DNA from: an uncultured Clostridia bacterium
GTDB taxonomy: Bacteria > Bacillota > Clostridia > TANB77 > CAG-508
Reading direction: 5' to 3'
NCBI GenBank assembly: GCA_934122385.1
Contig: CAKOWP010000015.1
Location: forward strand, 1-21,834
Length of the DNA: 21,834 nt
The notes under the pieces are model-generated. The model was not told where the DNA came from and made no database searches. It saw only the letters and a list, made by a program, of their open reading frames with translations. The translations under genes and the position numbers were made by a program. Positions 1-7,513 of the stretch are shown in pieces (position 1 is the first letter of the stretch; each line of letters begins with the position of its first letter).

Positions 1-3000
1 ACAGATTTTTCGCATCTATACAAAAAAGAACAAAGAATATTCTCAATAGGATTCAATGTAGAAGAAAACAAACTAACAAATTCATATTATGACCTATTAG
101 CTTCAGAAGCAAGACAAGCGAGTTTGATAGCAATAGCAAAAAAAGATGTACCGGCAAAACATTGGAATTCATTAAGTAGAACACTAACTACACTTGGAAA
201 ATATAAAGGGCTTGTATCATGGTCAGGAACATCATTTGAATATTTAATGCCAAATATCAATATACCAAAATACAAAGGAAGTTTATTAGACGAATCTTGC
301 AAATTTATGATTATGAGCCAGATGGAATATGCAAAAAAATTGCAAATACCATGGGGAATATCAGAAGCGGCATTTAACTTAAAAGACTTGCATTCAAACT
401 ATCAATATAAAGCATTTGGAATACCATGGCTAGGGCTAAAAAGAGGGCTTGCAGATGAAATGGTTGTGGCTCCATATGGAAGCATATTAGCAATAACAGA
501 TTACCCAAAAGAAGTATATCAAAATCTAAAAAGGCTTGAAGAATATGGAATGTACAATAAATACGGATTTTATGAATCAATTGATTTTACACCAGAAAGA
601 TTAAAAAAAGGAAGTAAATCGGCAACAGTAAAAACATATATGGCACATCACCAAGGACTGATTTTACTTTCAATAAACAATTTATTTAATAACAACATCT
701 TGCAAAAAAGATTTATGCAAAATCCAGAAATAAATGCAATAAGCATTTTGCTACAAGAAACTATGCCAGAGACAGCAATAATAACAAAAGAAAACAAAGA
801 AAAGGTTGAGAAATTAAAATATGTTGATTATGAAGATTACATTCAAGACACTTACAAAAAAATTGATGAGAGATTAATACGCGGAAATGTCATAGCAAAC
901 GAAGATTATTTGATAGCAATGAACCAAAAAGGAGAAGGGGCAAGTAAATATAAAAATATATTGATAAACAGATTTAAAAGCACAGATGATTACCCACAAG
1001 GGATATTTTTTGATATAAAAAATATAAAATCAAAAAAAATATGGAGCTCAAAATATATACCAAACAATGGCAAATATCAAATAAGTTTTATGCCAGACAA
1101 AATGGAACAAGAATTAATAAATGACAATATAAAAACAAAAATTGAAACAATAATTGCACCAGATGAGCCAGTGGAAATAAGAAAATTATCATTAGAAAAT
1201 TTAGGAAATGAAGACGAAATATTAGAAATAACGTCACACTTTGAACCAGTATTATCACCAAAAGAACAAGATTATGCACATCCTGCATTTAACAATTTAT
1301 TTTTAATATTTGATTTTGACAATGAAACAAATAGTATAATTGTAAAAAGGAGAACAAGATATGAACATGAGAAAGAAGTATATATGGCAGTAAATTTATC
1401 CACAAATAGTGAAATAATTGGGGATTTAGAGTACGAAATAGATGAAGAAAAGTTTACAGGCAGAGGAAATATAGAAATTCCCCAAATGGTTAAAAATTCA
1501 AGTCCATTTTTTAAAAAAATAGGACTTGTAACAGAACCTGTTGTGGCATTAAAAAGAGCAATGAAAGTTAAAAAACAAGAAAAATCAACAGTTAATTTAA
1601 TTATTGCAGTAGGTGAAACAAAAGAAAAGGTAATTGAAAATATAAAAAAATACACAGTTGAAGAAAATATCAAAAAAGCGTTTGAATTATCAAAAGCAAA
1701 AAATGAGGCACAAACAAGATATTTAAGAATAAAAGGTTCACAAATAAGAGATTACCAAAAAATGTTGTCATATATAATTTTCAATAATCCATCTAAAAAA
1801 TTAAACTTAGAAAAATTGCCAAAACAAAAATATAGTCAAAGTGAACTTTGGAAATATGGGATTTCAGGTGATTTGCCAATAATATTAGTAAAAATAAAAG
1901 ATAGTAATGACACATATGTTGTAAAAGAAGTTTTAAAAGCATATGAATTTATGAGGACAAAGGGATTTGAAACAGAATTAGTAATAATAGATGAAGAAAA
2001 ATATAGTTACGAAAATTATGTTATGGAAGATATAGAAGAAGCGGTTTTGAACAGTCAGTTATCATATTTAAAAAATATTAGAGGCGGAATTTTTGAGTTA
2101 AATAAAAATGAAATAAGCAAAGAAGATATGAATTTATTGCAATTTATTGCAGGAATAATAATAGATAGCAAAAAAGGTGGAATAAGTCACTCATTAAAAG
2201 ATATTGAAGAAGAATATTTGGAAAAATATAAAAAGATTCCAAATGAGCCAGAAAATATAATTATAGAACCAGAAAATCAAGAAAATATAGATATTTTACA
2301 AAACACAGAAAACTTGAAATATTATAATGAATATGGAGCATTTTCGGCAGATGGAAAAGAATATCTGATAAAAGCAAATAAAGATAATCAACTTCCAACA
2401 GTATGGTCACACATTATGGCAAATAAAAAATTTGGAACATTGGTCACACAAAGTATGGGTGGATATACTTGGTATAAAAACAGTAGACTAAATAGAGTAA
2501 CAGCATGGGAAAATCAACCTAATTTTGATATTCCATCAGAAATAATATATCTAAAAGACCAAGAAACGAAAAAGGTTTGGTCACTTGGACTAAACCCTAT
2601 GCCAGATAATAAGAACTACAATGTAGTTTACGGATTTGGTTACACTAAATTTATTCATAAAAGTGATGGAATAGAACAGGAATTAGAAGTTTTTGTCCCA
2701 AAAGAAGATAGTGTAAAAATACAAATTTTAAAATTAAAAAATATGAATTTAAACAGAAAAAAATTGAAAATTGTATATTATATGAAACCTGTTTTAGGTG
2801 AAGATGAACTTAAATCAAATGGATATATCGATTTAAAATATGATAAAAATAACAATATAATTTGTGCACAAAATTTATATAATTCAGAATTTAAAAATGA
2901 CGTAATATATGTATCAAATAGTGAAAAAATGCAAAGTTATACAGGTGATAAAAACTTCTTTTTTGGAAATGGAAATATATCAAATCCAGATGGCCTAAAA

Positions 3001-4788
3001 AAATCAAGTTTAAATAATGAAAACAGTTTAGGCAAAAAACCATGTATAGCATATGAAATAGAAGTAGAATTAGACAGTTTATCAGAAAAAGAAATTGTAT
3101 TTTTGCTAGGAGCAGAAGATGCAGTAATAGACAGCAAAAACATTGCTTACAAATATAGCAAAATTCAAAATTGCAAACAAGAACTTGAAAATGTAAAAAG
3201 TTATTGGAGAGATATTTTAGGAAGACTCCAAGTTTACACACCACTAGAATCTATGAACATCATTTTAAATGGATGGGATATTTATCAAACACTACAAAGT
3301 AGGTTATTAAGTAAAACAGGATATTATCAATCAGGCGGTGCATATGGCTTTAGAGACCAATTGCAAGACACACTTGCATTAAAATATATTGACCCACAAA
3401 TTTTGAAAAATCAAATTTTAAAGCATAGTAAACAACAATTTTTAGAAGGTGATGTTGAACATTGGTGGCATGAAGAAACAGGAAGAGGAATAAGAACTAA
3501 ATTTTCAGATGACTTGTTATGGCTTGTATATTTGACTGCTGAATATATAGAATTTACAGGAGATTATTCAATATTAGAAGAGCAAACACCATATTTAATT
3601 GGAAAAGAATTAGAAGAAAATGAAGATGAAAGATATGACAAATTTGAGAGTGCTAAAGAAACAGGAAGTATTTATGAACACTGTATTAAAGCGATTGAAA
3701 GAAGTTTGAATTTTGGCGAAAATGGTTTGCCTAAAATTGGTAGTGGTGATTGGAATGATGGCTTTAGCAATGTTGGCCCTAAAGGAAAAGGTGAGAGTGT
3801 TTGGCTTGGATTTTTCTTGTATAATGTACTAGATAGATTTACTAAAATTATGAAGCATGTATCAGAAAAAGCTATACTTGAAGAGCAACAACAAAATAAT
3901 AATAATAATTTAAACGAAGAGAATAATAATCAGAATAAAGAAAATATTGAAAGTAAAATAGAAAAATACAAAACAATAATGCAACAATTAAAGAAATCAT
4001 TAAACACAAATGGATGGGACGGAAGATGGTTTAAAAGAGCATTTATGGATGATGGAAACACATTAGGAAGTATGGAAAATGACGAATGTAGAATAGATAG
4101 TATTGCACAAAGTTGGAGTACAATATCAAACGCAGGAGACAATGACAAAAAATATATATCAATGGAAAGTTTAGAAAATCACTTAATAGACAGAGAAAAT
4201 GGAATAATCAAATTACTAGACCCACCATTTGAAAAAGGAAAACTAAATCCAGGATATATAAAATCATATTTGCCAGGAGTTAGAGAAAATGGGGGACAAT
4301 ATACACACGCAGCGGTATGGGTAATAATAGCAGAATCAATGTTAGGGTTTGGGGACAAAGCAACAGAATTATACAGAATGATAAATCCAATAGAACATGC
4401 ACGAACAAAAGAAAGTTGTAAAAAATATAAAGTAGAACCATATGTAATACCAGCAGATATATATGGAGCAGGTAACTTAGCAGGTAGAGGTGGATGGACT
4501 TGGTACACAGGTTCTGCAAGTTGGTATTACAAAACAGGAATTGAAAATATTTTGGGGTTAAAAATAAAAAATGGATTTATTAGAATCGAACCATGTATTC
4601 CATCATCGTGGAAAGAATATAACATCAAATATAAGTGGAAAAATGCTTTTTATAATATTGTTGTTAAAAATCCAAATGGCAAAAATACAGGAATTGAAAA
4701 AGTTATAGTTAATGGAGTTGAATTGGGAGAAACAAAAGAGATAAAACTTGAAGATAATGGAGTTTTTAATGTTAAGGTTTTGATGTGA
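1..4788 (+). CDS. Cyclic beta-1,2-glucan synthase-like protein, C-terminal part (glycoamylase-like + GH94)
   Basis: The frame is open from base 1, so this is the last 1595 codons of a longer protein; the family is usually about 2800 residues, with an N-terminal membrane glycosyltransferase (GT84) that would lie upstream. Seen here: a glycoamylase-like (PF10091-type) domain in about the first 215 codons (WSGTSFEYLMP, PWGISEAAFN, MAHHQGL), a first GH94-type beta-sandwich around codons 300-560, then a full GH94 region from about codon 770 (SMGGYTWYKNSRLNR, YGFRDQLQD, HWWHEETGRGIRTKFSDD, GQYTHAAVW, GRGGWTWYTGSA). The SGDWNDGF motif near base 3748 carries the Asp used as general acid in GH94 phosphorylases. 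In NdvB/Cgs proteins the GH94 part trims linear glucan by phosphorolysis and sets ring size; that role is inferred. An Asn-rich insert interrupts the GH94 domain at 3880-3948. The TTG at 124 is internal, not the start. The stop codon overlaps the first arm of the terminator. Confidence 0.9.
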   Translation, partial: TDFSHLYKKEQRIFSIGFNVEENKLTNSYYDLLASEARQASLIAIAKKDVPAKHWNSLSRTLTTLGKYKGLVSWSGTSFEYLMPNINIPKYKGSLLDESCKFMIMSQMEYAKKLQIPWGISEAAFNLKDLHSNYQYKAFGIPWLGLKRGLADEMVVAPYGSILAITDYPKEVYQNLKRLEEYGMYNKYGFYESIDFTPERLKKGSKSATVKTYMAHHQGLILLSINNLFNNNILQKRFMQNPEINAISILLQETMPETAIITKENKEKVEKLKYVDYEDYIQDTYKKIDERLIRGNVIANEDYLIAMNQKGEGASKYKNILINRFKSTDDYPQGIFFDIKNIKSKKIWSSKYIPNNGKYQISFMPDKMEQELINDNIKTKIETIIAPDEPVEIRKLSLENLGNEDEILEITSHFEPVLSPKEQDYAHPAFNNLFLIFDFDNETNSIIVKRRTRYEHEKEVYMAVNLSTNSEIIGDLEYEIDEEKFTGRGNIEIPQMVKNSSPFFKKIGLVTEPVVALKRAMKVKKQEKSTVNLIIAVGETKEKVIENIKKYTVEENIKKAFELSKAKNEAQTRYLRIKGSQIRDYQKMLSYIIFNNPSKKLNLEKLPKQKYSQSELWKYGISGDLPIILVKIKDSNDTYVVKEVLKAYEFMRTKGFETELVIIDEEKYSYENYVMEDIEEAVLNSQLSYLKNIRGGIFELNKNEISKEDMNLLQFIAGIIIDSKKGGISHSLKDIEEEYLEKYKKIPNEPENIIIEPENQENIDILQNTENLKYYNEYGAFSADGKEYLIKANKDNQLPTVWSHIMANKKFGTLVTQSMGGYTWYKNSRLNRVTAWENQPNFDIPSEIIYLKDQETKKVWSLGLNPMPDNKNYNVVYGFGYTKFIHKSDGIEQELEVFVPKEDSVKIQILKLKNMNLNRKKLKIVYYMKPVLGEDELKSNGYIDLKYDKNNNIICAQNLYNSEFKNDVIYVSNSEKMQSYTGDKNFFFGNGNISNPDGLKKSSLNNENSLGKKPCIAYEIEVELDSLSEKEIVFLLGAEDAVIDSKNIAYKYSKIQNCKQELENVKSYWRDILGRLQVYTPLESMNIILNGWDIYQTLQSRLLSKTGYYQSGGAYGFRDQLQDTLALKYIDPQILKNQILKHSKQQFLEGDVEHWWHEETGRGIRTKFSDDLLWLVYLTAEYIEFTGDYSILEEQTPYLIGKELEENEDERYDKFESAKETGSIYEHCIKAIERSLNFGENGLPKIGSGDWNDGFSNVGPKGKGESVWLGFFLYNVLDRFTKIMKHVSEKAILEEQQQNNNNNLNEENNNQNKENIESKIEKYKTIMQQLKKSLNTNGWDGRWFKRAFMDDGNTLGSMENDECRIDSIAQSWSTISNAGDNDKKYISMESLENHLIDRENGIIKLLDPPFEKGKLNPGYIKSYLPGVRENGGQYTHAAVWVIIAESMLGFGDKATELYRMINPIEHARTKESCKKYKVEPYVIPADIYGAGNLAGRGGWTWYTGSASWYYKTGIENILGLKIKNGFIRIEPCIPSSWKEYNIKYKWKNAFYNIVVKNPNGKNTGIEKVIVNGVELGETKEIKLEDNGVFNVKVLM
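3880..3948 (+). repeat. In-frame AAT triplet run / Asn-rich low-complexity insert
   Basis: Inside the GH94 domain a stretch of about 23 codons is mostly Gln, Asn and Glu, including five consecutive AAT codons (3895-3909) and a second AAT triplet run near 3922-3930. It separates the DWND-containing segment from the next conserved segment. Triplet slippage would keep the frame, so length variation between strains is likely. Probably a surface loop with no catalytic role. Confidence 0.8.
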
Positions 4789-4822
4789 GACAAGTGGGAC
4801 AGTCAAATTTGTCTCACTTTTT
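4785..4822 (+). terminator. Rho-independent terminator of the glucan synthase gene
   Basis: Perfect 9-bp stem GTGAGACAA (4785-4793) / TTGTCTCAC (4809-4817) with a 15-nt loop, followed by five T. The left arm contains the stop codon. The GAGACAAGTG arm recurs in the terminator at 17729. Confidence 0.9.
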
Positions 4823-4864
4823 CGATTATTAATCAGGATATTAATAAAAAAATCGATCTAACTC

Positions 4865-4893
4865 TTGTATATTCCCAAAATTTGTGATATAAA
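4865..4893 (+). promoter_or_regulatory. Sigma-A type promoter of the response regulator
   Basis: TTGTAT (4865-4870), 17-bp spacer, TATAAA (4888-4893) with an extended TG at 4885-4886. A transcript would start about 4900, close to the ribosome binding site at 4919-4926. The promoter therefore argues against the in-frame TTG at 4865 as start codon. A second TATAAT lies at 4897 but lacks a good -35. Confidence 0.6.
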
Positions 4894-4933
4894 TACTATA
4901 ATAAGAAGAAAGCTACAGAAAGGCGGAATTTTT

Positions 4934-5689
4934 GTGGAAGAGAATTTAGAAAAAACAACAAAAAAAGTATTAGTAGTAGACGACGAACAAGCAATAATCG
5001 ACGTACTAGTATATAATCTAAAAAAAGAAGGATATGAAACATTAGAAGCAACAGATGGAATAACAGCAGTAAATATGGCGTTAGAACAAAAACCAGACCT
5101 AATGTTACTAGATATAATGTTACCAAAAATGGATGGACTAACAGTATGCAAAAGAGTAAAAAACTACTTAAATATTCCAATATTAATGTTAACAGCAAAA
5201 GATGCAGAAATAGATAAAATAGTAGGACTAGAACTAGGAGCAGATGACTACATAACAAAACCATTTAGTGTAAGAGAATTAATGGCAAGAGTAAAAGCAA
5301 ATCTAAGAAAAAATGAAATAACAAACGTAACAAATATAACACCAGAGCAAATACCAGAAATTATAGAAACAGAAACAAAAAAAGACAACATCATAAAAGT
5401 AAATGATATAGAATTAGACTTAGACAGATTTGAAGTAAAAGTCAGAGGAGACATCATAGACCTAACACTTAGAGAATTTGAAGTACTAAAATTTTTAGCT
5501 GCACAACCAGGCCAAGTAATAACAAGAGAAACATTACTTGAAAAAGTATGGGGATATGAATATTATGGCGACATCAGAACTGTAGATGTTACAGTAAGAA
5601 GAATAAGAGAGAAAATCGAAAAAGATACATCAAGTCCAAAAATCTTAATTACAAAAAGAGGAGTTGGATATTATATAGCAACAAAATAA
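4934..5689 (+). CDS. OmpR/PhoB-family response regulator (WalR/PhoP-like)
   Basis: DNA-binding response regulator of 251 residues. Receiver domain at residues 10-125: acidic pair D16/D17, phospho-acceptor D60 in LLDIMLP, T87 and K109 (ITKPF). After a longish linker (about 127-155) comes a winged-helix effector domain (about 156-250) with DLTLREFEVLKFL, the recognition-helix segment GDIRTVDVTVRRIREKI and the wing KRGVGYYI. This is close to the WalR/PhoP type, which controls cell-wall genes in Bacillota. I chose the GTG at 4934 because AAAGGCGG (4919-4926) lies 7 nt upstream and the receiver fold begins just after it; the upstream in-frame TTG (4865) overlaps the promoter. No histidine kinase follows: the next gene is unrelated and a strong terminator intervenes, so the kinase partner must be elsewhere. 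The exact subfamily cannot be fixed from the sequence. Confidence 0.92.
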   Translation: MEENLEKTTKKVLVVDDEQAIIDVLVYNLKKEGYETLEATDGITAVNMALEQKPDLMLLDIMLPKMDGLTVCKRVKNYLNIPILMLTAKDAEIDKIVGLELGADDYITKPFSVRELMARVKANLRKNEITNVTNITPEQIPEIIETETKKDNIIKVNDIELDLDRFEVKVRGDIIDLTLREFEVLKFLAAQPGQVITRETLLEKVWGYEYYGDIRTVDVTVRRIREKIEKDTSSPKILITKRGVGYYIATK

Positions 5690-5690
5690 A

Positions 5691-5745
5691 AATAGAAAGA
5701 ATAGAAAAGGCTACCAAAATAGTCAAAATATTCTTTCTATTTTTT
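5691..5745 (+). terminator. Terminator of the response regulator
   Basis: Perfect 13-bp stem AATAGAAAGAATA (5691-5703) / TATTCTTTCTATT (5729-5741) running into a T tract (5740-5745), directly after the stop codon at 5687-5689. Confidence 0.85.
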
Positions 5746-5813
5746 GTTGAAATTTATATAGAAATATGATTAAATAATAAAAGAATTAAAATACAAAAAC
5801 AGGGGGAATAAAA

Positions 5814-6506
5814 ATGCCATCTTGGGGAATCCATTTAGGAGTAGCAAATAAATTATCAAATAATATAAAAAATATAGATAGAAATTTATTCATGTTTGGA
5901 AATGTAGTACCAGATATAAATAATGGGTATGTAGTAAAAGACATAAGCAAAATTATATCACATAAAATAACACATTATGATGGAGAAGTAGATTTTAAAG
6001 GATACAGAAAATTCTATAATAAATACATAAACAATATAAAAAATCCAGTAGTATTAGGGTGCTTAACACATTTAATGACAGACTACTATTTTAACAATAT
6101 AACATATTCAACAAAATCTATATGGGGAAATGGAAAAGTAGTAGGGCTAAAATTAAATGATGGAAAAGAGATAAAATGTGACAAAGAGACAGTAAGAAAA
6201 ATGAAAGTAAATGACTTTAAAATATTTGCAAATTATATATATAAAAGTCACGAATTATCAAATATCAAATATGATGAAAAAATGTTATCAATAAATTCAA
6301 TTGTAGAAGAATTTGATATAACAAAAGAAGATGCAGAAAAAACAATACAATATTTAAATGATTATATACAAAATAAAAAAAGCATTATTGACAAATGTGA
6401 AAATCGAAAATATCAAATTTTTACACAAAATGAAATGGAAGAGATATCCGAAAATTGTAATATATTCATATTAGACTTTTTAAAAGAAAACAATTTAACT
6501 ATATAG
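5814..6506 (+). CDS. Zinc-dependent phospholipase C-like family protein
   Basis: A 230-residue protein with no signal peptide. The start MPSWGIHLGVANKL, then GNVVPDIN (D34), ISHKITHY (H50/H54) and LGCLTHLMTDYYF (H86, D90), give the His/Asp metal-ligand spacing of the small zinc-dependent phospholipase C-like (PF00882-type) proteins that are common and mostly uncharacterised in Bacillota. In clostridial alpha-toxin, equivalent His/Asp residues bind three zinc ions; here only part of that set is obvious and there is no C2 domain, so lipase activity is unproven. AGGGGG (5801-5806) sits 7 nt before the ATG and fixes the start. The gene stands alone between terminators. A weak TTGTTG (5744)/TATGAT (5765) pair could be its promoter, but the spacer is only 15 bp. 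The C-terminal half (about 110-230) is Lys/Asp-rich and shows no motif I recognise. Confidence 0.65.
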   Translation: MPSWGIHLGVANKLSNNIKNIDRNLFMFGNVVPDINNGYVVKDISKIISHKITHYDGEVDFKGYRKFYNKYINNIKNPVVLGCLTHLMTDYYFNNITYSTKSIWGNGKVVGLKLNDGKEIKCDKETVRKMKVNDFKIFANYIYKSHELSNIKYDEKMLSINSIVEEFDITKEDAEKTIQYLNDYIQNKKSIIDKCENRKYQIFTQNEMEEISENCNIFILDFLKENNLTI

Positions 6507-6508
6507 AG

Positions 6509-6576
6509 ATTACATATAATTTTTCACTATATGTAATAAAAAACCGCAAAGTTCTTAAAATGTCGAATTTTGCGGT
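6509..6576. terminator. Tandem hairpins after the phospholipase-like gene
   Basis: Two adjacent hairpins: ATTACATATA (6509-6518) / TATATGTAAT (6528-6537), and ACCGCAAA (6543-6550) / TTTGCGGT (6569-6576). The plus strand lacks a good T run after the second hairpin, while the minus strand has one (the A run at 6538-6543). As a terminator it therefore looks better oriented for leftward transcription, although no leftward gene is visible here. It may act on both strands. Confidence 0.55.
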
Positions 6577-6605
6577 CGATTTCTATATTAAAATTAATAA
6601 AATTA

Positions 6606-6634
6606 TTGACATAGCAAAAATATGATAATATAAT
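6606..6634 (+). promoter_or_regulatory. Consensus sigma-A promoter of the PDDEXK-family gene
   Basis: Perfect TTGACA (6606-6611), 17-bp spacer, perfect TATAAT (6629-6634). It is the best promoter in the window. It leaves a leader of about 135 nt before the ATG at 6775. Confidence 0.85.
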
Positions 6635-6677
6635 CTAGAAGAAAATTTTAATTCAAAGTATTTTAATCAATTATTAA

Positions 6678-6740
6678 AATTAGATCTAATTAGAATCCAC
6701 AAAGAAATATAAATTATTAGAAAAGAGCGCTCAATAATTT
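6678..6740 (+). promoter_or_regulatory. Palindromes in the leader of the PDDEXK-family gene
   Basis: The leader holds a 14-bp perfect palindrome AATTAGATCTAATT (6678-6691). It also holds a hairpin AAATTATT (6711-6718) / AATAATTT (6733-6740) whose loop contains GAGCGCTC, another perfect palindrome just before the ribosome binding site. These could be operator half-sites or an RNA structure. The function is unknown. Confidence 0.4.
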
Positions 6741-6774
6741 ATACAAGTCCAAATTGGAGGTGAAATTAGCAAAA

Positions 6775-7398
6775 ATGAATAGAAAATTCATATCAAACAG
6801 TAACTATGTATTTAGAAAAGTATTGAACAATGAACAATGTGTAGATATTTTAAAAGACTTCATTGGAACAATTTTAAACATTGAAATTGAAGAAATAGAA
6901 TTAAATAGATACTTAAGCGAAAATGAAAAATATCTACCAAAAGAAGAAAACTTTGGCATTGCCGATGTACGAATAAGAACAAAAGAAAATGAAGAGATAA
7001 ATGTAGGAATACAATTTATAGATGGTATATATATACAAACAAAAATGCTAATGTACTATGCCCAAATACATTTAAATCAATTGGAATATGATAACAAAAG
7101 AGAATTTACAAGAACAATAACTATAAATCTATTGGATTATAAATATTTTTCTACAAAAGGTTATGAACAAATGATAAAAATAAAAACAAATGAAAGTGAT
7201 ATTCAACTTGAAGAGGTTGAAATGTATGTACTTGAATTGCCTAAATATATTTGCAAAAATCCAAATAATAAGACACCAAAAGACGAATGGATAGAATATT
7301 TAAAGGGAAGTATAGCAACAGAAAAAATAAAGAACAAAAATATAAAAAAACTAGACGAACTAGTTGAAAAATACTGGTTAGAAGAAAAAATGGAATAA
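6775..7398 (+). CDS. PD-(D/E)XK nuclease-family transposase/Rpn-like protein, active site altered
   Basis: A 207-residue protein matching the Rpn/PDDEXK_2 (PF12784) group: N-terminal SNSNYVFRKVLNN, then FGIADVRIRT with the core Asp at 64, NVGIQF at 77-81, YYAQIHLNQLEYD, TITINLLDY and ELPKY. These proteins are recombination-promoting nucleases related to transposases and are often patchily distributed. The second motif normally reads ExQ (or ExK); here Gly78 replaces the expected Glu 14 residues after the Asp, so nuclease activity is doubtful. The protein is also shorter than the usual ~280-300 residues: it ends soon after the core and lacks the typical Lys/Glu-rich tail. I chose the ATG at 6775, 12 nt after GGAGGTG (6756-6762); TTG 6754 and GTG 6760 overlap that site. 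It is transcribed alone from a consensus promoter and is convergent with the PBP gene. Confidence 0.75.
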   Translation: MNRKFISNSNYVFRKVLNNEQCVDILKDFIGTILNIEIEEIELNRYLSENEKYLPKEENFGIADVRIRTKENEEINVGIQFIDGIYIQTKMLMYYAQIHLNQLEYDNKREFTRTITINLLDYKYFSTKGYEQMIKIKTNESDIQLEEVEMYVLELPKYICKNPNNKTPKDEWIEYLKGSIATEKIKNKNIKKLDELVEKYWLEEKME

Positions 7399-7433
7399 TA
7401 AATTTTAAGATTTATTGTAAAAATTTTAGAAAT

Positions 7434-7473
7434 GTATATTATAGGAAGTTAAAAACACCTTCCTATAATATAC
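7434..7473. terminator. Intergenic hairpin between convergent genes
   Basis: Perfect 15-bp stem GTATATTATAGGAAG (7434-7448) / CTTCCTATAATATAC (7459-7473) with a 10-nt loop. It probably ends the upstream rightward gene, though the T tract on the plus strand is poor. It could also back up leftward termination. Confidence 0.65.
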
Positions 7474-7505
7474 AAAAAATGCTCTACTATGCAGTAAAGC
7501 ATTTT
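7474..7505 (-). terminator. Rho-independent terminator of the PBP gene
   Basis: Stem AAAATGCT (7476-7483) / AGCATTTT (7498-7505). Read leftward, it is followed by a T run (complement of the A run 7474-7479). It lies immediately beyond the PBP stop codon. Confidence 0.75.
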
Positions 7506-7513
7506 CTAAAATA

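Noticed and set aside
1272..1673. 133-codon minus-strand frame opposite the glucan synthase gene
   Set aside because: It is an antisense shadow of a clear coding region; Phe/Ile/Ser-rich composition results from the opposite strand's A-rich codons.
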